Shown here: positions 33,780 through 40,731 of the stretch, piece after piece
Layout of the letters: every line of letters begins with the position of its first letter
Numbering within the stretch: position 1 is the first letter of the stretch
Assembly: GCA_937867175.1 (NCBI GenBank)
Contig: CALMKG010000038.1
Coordinates: forward strand, 1-40,731
Direction: 5' to 3'
Length of the DNA stretch: 40,731 nt
From: an uncultured Propionibacterium sp.
GTDB taxonomy: Bacteria > Actinomycetota > Actinomycetes > Propionibacteriales > Propionibacteriaceae
The notes under the pieces: model-generated
What the model was told of the DNA's origin: nothing
What the model saw: only the letters and a program-made list of their open reading frames with translations
Databases searched by the model: none
Made by a program: the position numbers and the translations under genes

Positions 33780-33980
33780 ATGACCACTGACGCTGCTGCC
33801 TCCGCACAGCTGACCGCCGTATCGGGACTGGCCACACTCGCCTGGTACGCGATGCCCTACCTGATCGGCTCCCGCGCGTTGCGCGGCGTCCTCAAGGCCG
33901 GCCTGCTGGGCGGTTGGTGGGCGGGCTTGGCGGCAGGGACCGTCGCCGTCGCGCTGCGCGAAGGAGCCCCGGGCAGCTAG
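33780..33980 (+). CDS. Small 66-residue membrane protein, hypothetical
   Basis: A GGGAGGA ribosome site precedes the ATG. The product has two hydrophobic segments, around LTAVSGLATLAWYAMPYLIG and LKAGLLGGWWAGLAAGTVAV, separated by a basic turn (SRALRG). I do not recognise it. It begins 44 bases after cls in the same direction, so they may be one unit. It ends at a TAG, beyond which the same frame stays open in protein-like codons. Confidence 0.6.
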   Translation: MTTDAAASAQLTAVSGLATLAWYAMPYLIGSRALRGVLKAGLLGGWWAGLAAGTVAVALREGAPGS

Positions 33981-34113
33981 CTCGCCAGCAATGGCATCGA
34001 GCCGTATCCCGGTTCGGTGCACCTGGTCGAGGTCTTGGCTGCCCGGGAGTTCCCGGAGCAGGGCGAGCCGGTGCGGTTCCGCGTGGCGCCCCGCTCGCCG
34101 TCATCCGACCTTT

Positions 34114-34119
34114 TACCAT
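34114..34119 (+). promoter_or_regulatory. -10 hexamer of a leaderless promoter for the gene at 34126
   Basis: TACCAT, six bases before the ATG at 34126. No Shine-Dalgarno sequence is present. Confidence 0.45.
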
Positions 34120-34125
34120 GGCGCC

Positions 34126-34821
34126 ATGAAGGGGTGGCGCGACCCGGTGGGCCCAGAACCCGCCCAGACCTACTGGATTCGACGCGGGGTCGTCGGGGCG
34201 TTGATCATCGCCTTGATTGTGATGGTCATGTGGTTGGCCACCCGGACGGGTGGCGATGGCGGTACGGCGACTTCGGGGCCTGCCAGCAGCGGCACGCCTG
34301 CGTCCATCCACTCCGCCGAACCATCGCCTGAGCTGAGCGCCGAAGCGTCGCCATCGGCCAGTGCGGCCCCGTCGGCTACCGCGAGCCCCACCGCGTCGCC
34401 GGGGCCCGAAGCCAGCCCCACCCCGACCGAGGCCCCCACCCCCGTTGCCTGCCAGCCCAAGCAGCTAACCCTGCGTATCGCGGGTCCGGACGCAGTGACC
34501 GGGCCAGACCCGGTGGCCTTCAATGTGACCGTTTCGACCAGTCAGGCCGCCTGCGTCCTCGACCTGGCCAGCGCGCAGGCCGAAGTCGTGATCACCTCGG
34601 GCAGCGACCGGATCTGGGCGAGCAGTTCCTGCCCCGCCTGGCAATTGGCCGGGACGTTCGAGATGAAGCAGGGTGCGGAGGTCAGCTATGAGGTCGGCTG
34701 GCCGGTAGGCCGCGCAAATGGTTGTGAACTGTCGGGGACGACGCTGGGCGCCGGTACCTATGTGGCCACCGCCAGCATCGGGACGGCCAGCGCCCGGCAC
34801 GTCATGACGTTGCGGCCCTGA
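34126..34821 (+). CDS. Membrane-anchored protein with Ser/Pro/Ala-rich linker, hypothetical
   Basis: 231 residues: a short cytoplasmic start, one TM helix (about 23-41), a low-complexity linker rich in Ser, Pro, Ala and Glu (about 45-105), and an extracytoplasmic beta-rich domain with four Cys (VACQPKQ, AACVLDL, SSCPAW, NGCEL) that could form two disulfides. The C-terminal domain resembles small beta-sandwich domains of actinobacterial surface proteins, but I cannot name a family. The leaderless -10 fixes the start at 34126 although the frame is open upstream. Confidence 0.7.
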   Translation: MKGWRDPVGPEPAQTYWIRRGVVGALIIALIVMVMWLATRTGGDGGTATSGPASSGTPASIHSAEPSPELSAEASPSASAAPSATASPTASPGPEASPTPTEAPTPVACQPKQLTLRIAGPDAVTGPDPVAFNVTVSTSQAACVLDLASAQAEVVITSGSDRIWASSSCPAWQLAGTFEMKQGAEVSYEVGWPVGRANGCELSGTTLGAGTYVATASIGTASARHVMTLRP

Positions 34822-34827
34822 CCTGCC

Positions 34828-35889
34828 TCAGTGCCCCGCCTTCTCGGTGAGCCGGGCCAAGCCATCCCGGATGGCCCGGGCCCGCGCCACGCTGACCTCC
34901 GGCACGCCCGCCAATTGCGAACTCGAAGCAGCCAGGACACCTTGCAGTGAACCGAAGTGTTCCAGCAACCTGCCGGCCAGGGAGGTCGTCATGTGCGCAG
35001 ACTGTGAGACAACCCGGTAGCCCCTGCAGTTGAGGTGCTGGTCGAGGTTGCCGGAAGTGAAGCCGATCGAGGTCGCAACGCTCACCGGGTCGAGCAGGTC
35101 GCCCGCGGGCAGATGACGCAGCACATCCAGGCTGAACCGTTCATCACCCTCTGCGCGGTAGTCGAGTTCGATCAGGGTGGCGAGTTGGTCGATACCGTGC
35201 GTCAGGTCGTACAACTGCAATTGCAGCAGCCGGCCGTCGACGCCGAGGGCCTCGACGTGGCCTTCAAGTTCTTCGGCGAGCCTGCGCACCATGGCCAGCG
35301 GCTGCACCGCTTTGACCAGGTCGTCGATCGTCACCAACGAGTCGATCTCAAGCGAGGACAGCTGCGAGGTGGCCGACTCCAGGCGCTCACGGTAACGGGA
35401 CAGGGTTGCGACAGCCTGTTCGGCACGGACCAGGATCTGTTCGGAGGACTCGATCGGGTATCGCAGCCCGGCCATGAACAGCGCTATCGACGACATGGCC
35501 TGGGATACCGTGACGACCGGCACGTTGGCCTGCAACGCGATGCGGTCAGCGGTGCGGTGTCGGGTTCCGGTCTCGATGGTGGGCAACTGCGCTGAGGGGG
35601 TGAAGTGGACGCCGGCGGCGAGGATGGTCGTCAAGTCCTTGTCGACCACGATGCCGCCGTCCATCTTCGCCAACTCGCGCAGCCCGGTGGGGGTGAAGTC
35701 GGTGTTCACATTGAAGCCGCCGGTGGAGATCTGGTCGACCACCGGGTTGCTGCCCAGCACGATCAGCGCACCGGTGCGGCCAGCACGGATGCGTTCCAAA
35801 CCCTCTCGCAGCGGCGTCCCCGGCGCGAGCAGGGCGCGATAACGGCGATAACGCTCCTCGTCGTGTCCGAGGGTCCGCAGCTTGCTCAT
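34828..35889 (-). CDS. disA: DNA integrity scanning diadenylate cyclase DisA
   Basis: 353 residues. Makes c-di-AMP from two ATP while scanning DNA for branched structures. The N-terminal DAC domain shows the two motifs: Asp77-Gly-Gly (usual form DGA) in KMDGGIVVD and RHRTA from Arg110. A helical linker and a C-terminal helix-hairpin-helix DNA-binding domain (FGSLQGVLAASSSQLAGVPEVSVARARAI) follow. Of two adjacent ATG codons I choose 35889, because TACACT (35897-35902) stands seven bases upstream in the leaderless arrangement. It follows radA, a conserved pair; RadA restrains DisA in other bacteria. Confidence 0.93.
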   Translation of the reverse strand: MSKLRTLGHDEERYRRYRALLAPGTPLREGLERIRAGRTGALIVLGSNPVVDQISTGGFNVNTDFTPTGLRELAKMDGGIVVDKDLTTILAAGVHFTPSAQLPTIETGTRHRTADRIALQANVPVVTVSQAMSSIALFMAGLRYPIESSEQILVRAEQAVATLSRYRERLESATSQLSSLEIDSLVTIDDLVKAVQPLAMVRRLAEELEGHVEALGVDGRLLQLQLYDLTHGIDQLATLIELDYRAEGDERFSLDVLRHLPAGDLLDPVSVATSIGFTSGNLDQHLNCRGYRVVSQSAHMTTSLAGRLLEHFGSLQGVLAASSSQLAGVPEVSVARARAIRDGLARLTEKAGH

Positions 35890-35896
35890 CATGGTC

Positions 35897-35902
35897 AGTG
35901 TA
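35897..35902 (-). promoter_or_regulatory. -10 hexamer of a leaderless promoter for disA
   Basis: TACACT on the minus strand, seven bases before the ATG at 35889. It would allow disA expression apart from radA. Confidence 0.4.
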
Positions 35903-35959
35903 GGGCGGGCGGCGACTCTCCGCGGCTGCTTGCGTTGCGGCACAACGAGGCCCGGGCGT

Positions 35960-37357
35960 TCAGTGCGGCGAAGCGGGTTTCTGGTTTCGGTTCAACCCGA
36001 GGGCCGCCAGCGCCTCGGCCACGGTCGCCACCTCGACCAGCCTCAATCCGTGCATCTTGGGCATCTTGCTGTTCGGGTCACGGCTGCCGGCCGGCACTAT
36101 GGCGAGTTCGAACCCCAGCCGGGCTGCCTCTCCGATCCGCCGCTCCAACCCGGGCACCCGTCGCAGGTCGCCGGCCAACCCAACCTCGCCCAGTGCCACG
36201 ACCCGGCAGAAGTAGTTCTCGTCGGCCGTCGCCGACGCCATCGCGATCGCCAGCGCAAGGTCGGCGGCGGGATCTGCGATCCGGGCACCACCCACCGTCG
36301 ACACGTAGACGTCCTTGCGGGCCAGAGAGATCTTCGCTTTTCGCTGCAGGACGGCCAGCACCATCGCGACCCGTGAGCTGTCCACACCGTTGGTGACGCG
36401 GCGGGCTGGGGCGTCCTGGGCGACCGGGACCACCAGCGACTGCACCTCGGCCAGCATCGGACGGCTGCCCTCCATCGTGACCGTCACGCAGGTGCCCGGG
36501 ACCGGTTCGGCGTGCTGGGAGGTGAACAGTCCGGACGGATCGGGCACCTCGACGATGCCGCGCGCGGCCATTTCGAAGCAGCCGACCTCGTCCGCGGGCC
36601 CGAACCGGTTCTTGGTGGCCCGCACCATCCGAAAGCCGGAGTGCCGGTCGCCTTCGAAGGAGAGCACCACGTCGACGAGGTGCTCCAGCAGCCGGGGGCC
36701 GGCGATCGAGCCGTCCTTGGTGACGTGGCCCACGATCACCACTGCCATGCCCCGCCGCTTCGCGACCCGCACCAGCGCCGCAGTGACCTCGCGGACCTGG
36801 CTGACCCCACCCGTCGAGCCGTCGGCTTCGGCGGTGCCGATGGTTTGGACCGAGTCGACCACCAGCAGGCTCGGGTTGGTCTGTTCGATGTGGCCCAGTA
36901 CCGTGCCCAAGTCGGTCTCGGCGGCCAGGTAGAGCTGGTCGGCCACCGCTCCGGTGCGTTCCGCCCGGAGCCGAACCTGCGCGGCGGACTCCTCACCCGA
37001 GACATAGAGGGTGGTCTGGTCGGCTCGCGCCCAGTGGGCGGCCACCTCCAACAGCAGCGTCGACTTGCCCACTCCCGGCTCGCCTGCGAGCAAGACCACG
37101 GCACCCGGAACCAGTCCACCACCGAGGACACGATCCAATTCCCCGATGCCGGTCAGCGTCCGATTCGCGCTCTGCAGGTCGACCTTGCCGATCGGCACCG
37201 CCCTTTGAGCGGGCACCGAGGCATTGATCAGCTGCAGCTTCGGGGCGCCTCGCTCAGCGACGCTGCCCCAGGTCTGGCACTGTCCACAGCGCCCGACCCA
37301 GCGCACCGTCGTCCAACCGCACTCGGTGCACTGGTACGCGTCGGTCTTGGTGGCCAC
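35960..37357 (-). CDS. radA: DNA repair protein RadA
   Basis: 465 residues. A four-Cys zinc finger (Cys10, 13, 24, 27), a RecA-like ATPase with Walker A GEPGVGKST (from residue 92), the RadA-specific KNRFG motif (249-253) and a C-terminal Lon-protease-like domain (VGGARIADPAADLALAIA). It drives branch migration in recombination. The start is GTG at 37357, giving MATKTDAYQC; a leaderless -10 (TATCGT) stands six bases upstream. The longer open frame upstream is not used. Confidence 0.95.
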   Translation of the reverse strand: MATKTDAYQCTECGWTTVRWVGRCGQCQTWGSVAERGAPKLQLINASVPAQRAVPIGKVDLQSANRTLTGIGELDRVLGGGLVPGAVVLLAGEPGVGKSTLLLEVAAHWARADQTTLYVSGEESAAQVRLRAERTGAVADQLYLAAETDLGTVLGHIEQTNPSLLVVDSVQTIGTAEADGSTGGVSQVREVTAALVRVAKRRGMAVVIVGHVTKDGSIAGPRLLEHLVDVVLSFEGDRHSGFRMVRATKNRFGPADEVGCFEMAARGIVEVPDPSGLFTSQHAEPVPGTCVTVTMEGSRPMLAEVQSLVVPVAQDAPARRVTNGVDSSRVAMVLAVLQRKAKISLARKDVYVSTVGGARIADPAADLALAIAMASATADENYFCRVVALGEVGLAGDLRRVPGLERRIGEAARLGFELAIVPAGSRDPNSKMPKMHGLRLVEVATVAEALAALGLNRNQKPASPH

Positions 37358-37363
37358 GGTCAA

Positions 37364-37369
37364 ACGATA
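37364..37369 (-). promoter_or_regulatory. -10 hexamer of a leaderless promoter for radA
   Basis: TATCGT on the minus strand with a six-base spacer (TTGACC) before the GTG at 37357. Confidence 0.5.
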
Positions 37370-37386
37370 GAGGGGGCCACCGACAC

Positions 37387-38025
37387 TCAGATTCGGACCA
37401 GGCCGCGTCCGGGGACGTCGAAGACCACGGCGGAGACCCCGGGGTGACCATGCGGGCTGGTGAACTCGATGCGGACGCCGTCGAAGACAGCTGCGATGGG
37501 GCTGCCGACCCACTCTTCGACACGCTCCCGCGAACCTGCGATCTCCAAGGTTGACAGCCGTACATCACCGGCCAAGGCGGAGGGCAGCACGTCGGCGGGC
37601 GACTCCCACTTGAGGAAGTAGGGCAGTTGCGGGTCGGTCATCAGGCCCTTGACGCCGATCTGTTCCCATTCCAGGCGGCGACCGTCGGGGAACTGGCGGG
37701 AGCCGGGCACTGCGGCACGTCCCAATCGCTGTTCGTAGGGGGCGAGGTCGGCCACCGAGATCACCCAGCCCAACCAGCCGCCCCCGAGCTCTTGGCGCGC
37801 CCGCACCGCCTGCCCGTAGACAGCCTTGTCTGCGGCGGGATGGTCGAGCACCTCGACGACCTCGAGGTAGCGTCCCTCGGCCAGCGGCAGAATGTTGTTC
37901 CTGGTTCCGAAACGCGGATGGAATCCGCCGTCCTTGAACTGGCGGCCCAACGCCTCGCTCAGCTCGGCGACAGTGCTCTGCAGTCCGTGCGGGCCGGCCA
38001 CGAAGGTCAAGTGATCCAGATGCAT
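37387..38025 (-). CDS. VOC (glyoxalase-like) family protein
   Basis: 212 residues in the vicinal-oxygen-chelate fold. The N-terminal strand HLDHLTFVAG places the usual metal-binding His, and FGTRNNILPL and GRYLEVVEV match the glyoxalase-like domain found in uncharacterised actinobacterial proteins. The C-terminal half forms a second betaalphabetabetabeta unit (RLSTLEIAGS, GVRIEFTSP). The substrate is unknown. ATG at 38025; CACAAT six bases upstream is a weak leaderless signal. It is divergent from the isomerase-like gene at 38116. Confidence 0.75.
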   Translation of the reverse strand: MHLDHLTFVAGPHGLQSTVAELSEALGRQFKDGGFHPRFGTRNNILPLAEGRYLEVVEVLDHPAADKAVYGQAVRARQELGGGWLGWVISVADLAPYEQRLGRAAVPGSRQFPDGRRLEWEQIGVKGLMTDPQLPYFLKWESPADVLPSALAGDVRLSTLEIAGSRERVEEWVGSPIAAVFDGVRIEFTSPHGHPGVSAVVFDVPGRGLVRI

Positions 38026-38103
38026 GGGGTCATTGTGTCAAGGGTCACCCCAGAACGCGAAACCGGGTCACCCGCGGCGGCGGCGGCGACGCAGCGTTGC
38101 CAG

Positions 38104-38109
38104 TACGGT
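38104..38109 (+). promoter_or_regulatory. -10 hexamer of a leaderless promoter for the gene at 38116
   Basis: TACGGT, six bases (GGGCTT) before the GTG at 38116. Confidence 0.45.
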
Positions 38110-38115
38110 GGGCTT

Positions 38116-38997
38116 GTGCAGTCCTCCCGGCCCTTCGATCCTGCCCGTGCAGAGCCCGGGCAGGGCCGCACGCCGACAAACCGGAGGCTGCCGTTGGTGG
38201 GGTTGGGCAGCTCGACTGTGTACCCGGGAACCACCGCCGACGCTTTCGAACTGGCAGCCTCGGTCGGCTATGACGGTGTCGAGTTGATGGTCGGGATCGA
38301 TCCACCCAGCACCGACATCGACTACGTCCGCAAGCTGGTCGACTACCACCAGGTGCCGGTGCTGAGCGTGCACTCGCCCTGCTTGGTGATCACCCAGAAC
38401 GTCTGGGGCACCGACCCTTGGGAGAAGCTGCGCCGGTCCTGCCAGGCGGCCACCGATCTTGGCGCCGAGGTGGTGGTCGTGCATCCGCCCTTCATCTGGC
38501 AACGCGAGTACGCACGCAACTTCGTGGCCGGCATCCGTGGGCTAAGTCGCCAGACCGGCATCACGCTGGCGGTCGAGAACATGTACCCGTGGCGGGCACC
38601 CGGGGCGACCGTGTTCGGTTATGTGCCCGACTGGGACCCGACCCACCAGGACTACGACGCGCTGACGCTCGACCTGTCGCATGCCGCCACCGCCCAGGTC
38701 CGGTCGCTGGACTACGTGGACGCCTGGGGTGGGCGGCTGCGCCACGTGCACCTGACCGACGGGCTCGGCTCCGGCAGGGACGAACACCTCTTCCCGGGGC
38801 AGGGCAATCAGGACGCCTGGCAGATCGTCGAACGGCTCGCGACGGGGCGTTTCGGCGGTCACATCATCCACGAGATCAACACCCGCCGGGCCGTCGACCA
38901 CGAGGAACGCGAACAACAACTCGCCGAAGCTTTGAACCAGACCAGACAACACCTGCAACAAGGCAGGACGCAGGCCCATCGGGAGGCACTGCCGTGA
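38116..38997 (+). CDS. Sugar phosphate isomerase/epimerase family (xylose-isomerase-like TIM barrel)
   Basis: 293 residues. AP-endonuclease-2-type TIM barrel: GYDGVELMVGI, VPVLSVHSPC, LGAEVVVVHPPF, ITLAVENMYPW with the likely metal-binding Glu, LDLSHAAT and LRHVHLTDG (His ligands), then HIIHEINTR. The reaction is not evident. The first 35 residues before LPLVGLGSST are polar. GTG at 38116 is supported by the leaderless -10. The stop overlaps the start of the proline dehydrogenase gene, so both are one unit. Confidence 0.82.
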   Translation: MQSSRPFDPARAEPGQGRTPTNRRLPLVGLGSSTVYPGTTADAFELAASVGYDGVELMVGIDPPSTDIDYVRKLVDYHQVPVLSVHSPCLVITQNVWGTDPWEKLRRSCQAATDLGAEVVVVHPPFIWQREYARNFVAGIRGLSRQTGITLAVENMYPWRAPGATVFGYVPDWDPTHQDYDALTLDLSHAATAQVRSLDYVDAWGGRLRHVHLTDGLGSGRDEHLFPGQGNQDAWQIVERLATGRFGGHIIHEINTRRAVDHEEREQQLAEALNQTRQHLQQGRTQAHREALP

Positions 38998-39920
38998 GTG
39001 AGCTATTGATGCGCTGGGCGGGACGCGACCAGGTGCGCCGGGCCGCCGTGTCGTCCCCGGCCGCCCGTGAGTTGGTGGCCCGGTATGTGGCGGGGGAGCA
39101 CCTGGACGATCTGGTGCCGGTCCTGCACTCCTTGGTCGACAAGGGGCTACTGGTCAGCGTCGAGTATCTGGGTAGACCGGTGACAACGCTCGGCGACGCC
39201 GAGGCCAATCAGACCGGGTATCTGGAACTGGTCGTGAGGCTGACCGCTGAAGGGCTCGCCAAGGGTGCCGAGATCTCGGTTCGTCTCGGCTTGCTGGGCC
39301 AGGAGTTGGGGATGCACGGCGAGGAGTTCGCGCTGCAGGCGGCGCGCCGCATCACCCGGATGGCCAACAACGCCGGCGCGTTGGTGACCCTTGACATGTC
39401 CGGGTCGGAGTCCGTGGACTTGACGCTGGACACCTGGGTGCAGCTCAACCAAGACCTGCCGAGCATCGGTGCCACCGTGCAGGCTGCGCTGCACCGAACC
39501 GAGCGTGATCTGGCGAATCTGGCGATGCCGGGTGGGCGGATCAGGTTGTGCAAAGGGGCCTTCCGCGAGCCGCGCACCGTGGCGTTCCGCAACCGGCACG
39601 AGGTCGATCTGGCCTTCGTGCGGGGCCTGCGAATCTTGATGAAGAGCCAGGCGGTCCCGTTGGTGGCCACCCATGACCCGCGACTGATCGCCATCGCCGA
39701 GGAGTTGGTCCGGCGGAGCGGACGCGCGCCGGACAGCTACGAGTTCCAGATGCTGTACGGGGTTCGTCCACTGGAACTGCGTCGACTGGTCGATATCGGC
39801 CATGTCGCGCGCTCCTATGTGCCGTACGGCCCGGGATGGTACGAGTACTACCTGCGTGGGTTCGTGGAGCGTCCCGACAACCTGGCGTTGTTCATGCGCT
39901 CGCTGCTGGGGAAACGATAG
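38994..39920 (+). CDS. Proline dehydrogenase (FAD-dependent)
   Basis: 308 residues, the stand-alone ProDH size. Family motifs: LDMSGSESVDLTL, RLCKGAFREP with the FAD- and substrate-contact Lys, VATHDPRLI, EFQMLYGVR and YVPYGPGWYEYYLRGFVERPDN with the C-terminal Arg pair that binds proline carboxylate. It oxidises proline to pyrroline-5-carboxylate. The GTG at 38994 overlaps the preceding stop (GTGA), with GGGAGG upstream. Confidence 0.9.
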   Translation: MSELLMRWAGRDQVRRAAVSSPAARELVARYVAGEHLDDLVPVLHSLVDKGLLVSVEYLGRPVTTLGDAEANQTGYLELVVRLTAEGLAKGAEISVRLGLLGQELGMHGEEFALQAARRITRMANNAGALVTLDMSGSESVDLTLDTWVQLNQDLPSIGATVQAALHRTERDLANLAMPGGRIRLCKGAFREPRTVAFRNRHEVDLAFVRGLRILMKSQAVPLVATHDPRLIAIAEELVRRSGRAPDSYEFQMLYGVRPLELRRLVDIGHVARSYVPYGPGWYEYYLRGFVERPDNLALFMRSLLGKR

Positions 39921-40697
39921 GTGCCGGCGACGGCGGTCCGGGGCCGCCCGCACCTGGTCGCCGAGACGGTGATCGTCCTCGGCTTGTCGCTCGGACGTTC
40001 CGCGGTCTACTCGATCCTCAACATCATCAACCGACTCACCTTGCCCGACCTGCCGCTGGCCGAACAGACCTCGACGATGAACTCGTCGGTCACCCCGGAT
40101 CGTCCTTGGCTCGACCTTGCCTACCAGTTGGCCAACAACCTCTTCCCCTTCTTCCATCCCATGCTGGCGCTGTATCTGCTGTGGCGGATCTGGCCGCCCC
40201 CCGACGCGCCGTGGCGCGCCATCGGTCTGGACGGCCGGCGCGTCGGACGTGACGTCGCGTGGGGGGTCGGCATCGCCGCGGTCATCCTCGGCCCGGCGTT
40301 GGGCGGCTACCTGCTGGCCCGCCAGATCGGGATCAACACCACGATCGTGATGGCCGATCTGACGCAGGCCTGGTGGACGGTTCCGATGTACGTGCTGGCC
40401 GCGTTCATGAATGGCTGCCTCGAAGAGGTCGTCATGATCGGCTACCTGTTCACCAGGTGGCGTCAGGCAGGCTGGCGTCCAGTGCCGATCGTCGTGGTCA
40501 GCGCCTTGATCCGGGGCACCTACCACCTCTACCAGGGCTTCGGGGGCTTCTTGTCGAACCTCGTCTTCGGGCTGCTGCTCGGCTGGCTGTACACCCGGAC
40601 GAAACGACTGTGGCCACTGGTGATCGCGCATGCCCTGATCGACGTGGCCGCCTTCGTCGGCTATTCGTTGCTCGCGGGTGTCGTCGACTGGCTCTAG
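39921..40697 (+). CDS. CPBP family intramembrane metalloprotease
   Basis: 258 residues, about six to eight hydrophobic helices. Abi/CPBP motifs are EEVVMIGYL (the EExxxR motif with the Arg position changed), GTYHLYQGFGGFLSN and IAHALIDVAAF, providing the Glu and two His that make the active site in Rce1-like proteases. Substrate unknown; relatives serve in peptide maturation or immunity. It begins with GTG directly after the proline dehydrogenase stop. The last 34 bases of the window hold nothing that I can assign. Confidence 0.85.
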   Translation: MPATAVRGRPHLVAETVIVLGLSLGRSAVYSILNIINRLTLPDLPLAEQTSTMNSSVTPDRPWLDLAYQLANNLFPFFHPMLALYLLWRIWPPPDAPWRAIGLDGRRVGRDVAWGVGIAAVILGPALGGYLLARQIGINTTIVMADLTQAWWTVPMYVLAAFMNGCLEEVVMIGYLFTRWRQAGWRPVPIVVVSALIRGTYHLYQGFGGFLSNLVFGLLLGWLYTRTKRLWPLVIAHALIDVAAFVGYSLLAGVVDWL

Positions 40698-40731
40698 GAG
40701 ACTGCTGAACAATCCGCCGCGCACCGGTCGG

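Overview
This window looks like chromosomal DNA of a high-GC actinobacterium. It has strong NNC/NNG codon preference, an Lsr2-type nucleoid protein, ClpC1, a dimetal-protease-like DUF2342 protein, an IdeR/DtxR iron box and many TANNNT-type leaderless starts. Gene content (DMSO reductase modules, dodecin, FeoAB, proline dehydrogenase) would fit a facultative or anaerobic member of the Propionibacteriaceae or a relative. That family-level placement is an inference, not something the sequence proves.

Layout. 1-2.8 kb: a Pro-rich membrane protein, SixA-type phosphatase and Trm11-like RNA methyltransferase. 2.9-5.8 kb: an iron operon feoA-feoB-NifU-like under an iron-repressor box. 5.8-13.1 kb: pyrophosphatase, PBP4-type carboxypeptidase, DUF2342 metalloprotease, then tilS-hpt-folE-folP-folB-folK (folate/purine salvage, without the ftsH gene often found between hpt and folE). 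13.1-16.9 kb: lsr2, clpC and dodecin, with two strong terminator hairpins and a 418-base gap that holds an unexplained coding-like stretch.

17.0-26.8 kb is the accessory heart of the window: a DMSO-reductase-family locus. It has a truncated catalytic-subunit remnant, a full dmsABC set (set 1), a ferredoxin-like protein with a zinc-ribbon tail, a second full dmsABC set (set 2) and a short remnant of a second ferredoxin gene. I read it as a repeated A-B-C-ferredoxin module that has undergone duplication, decay and local gene conversion. In set 1, dmsB and dmsC have a sharply different codon style (third positions G or T, almost no C) from dmsA of the same set and from set 2, so the operon looks mosaic.

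26.9-40.7 kb: a cytidylate-kinase-like protein with a degenerate P-loop, type I AroD, and a TPP-riboswitch-controlled YkoE-YkoD-YkoC importer (thiamine or its pyrimidine precursor) whose last gene is an uncharacterised small P-loop kinase. Then come cardiolipin synthase, two membrane proteins, disA-radA (c-di-AMP/DNA repair), a VOC protein, a sugar-phosphate-isomerase-like TIM barrel, proline dehydrogenase and a CPBP membrane protease.

Sequence-level theme: at least eleven genes have a TANNNT hexamer ending 6-7 bases before the start codon, the signature of leaderless transcripts. This settles several start codons and supports a 34-residue membrane peptide gene at 2735. No tRNA, rRNA, CRISPR array, transposase or integrase was seen.
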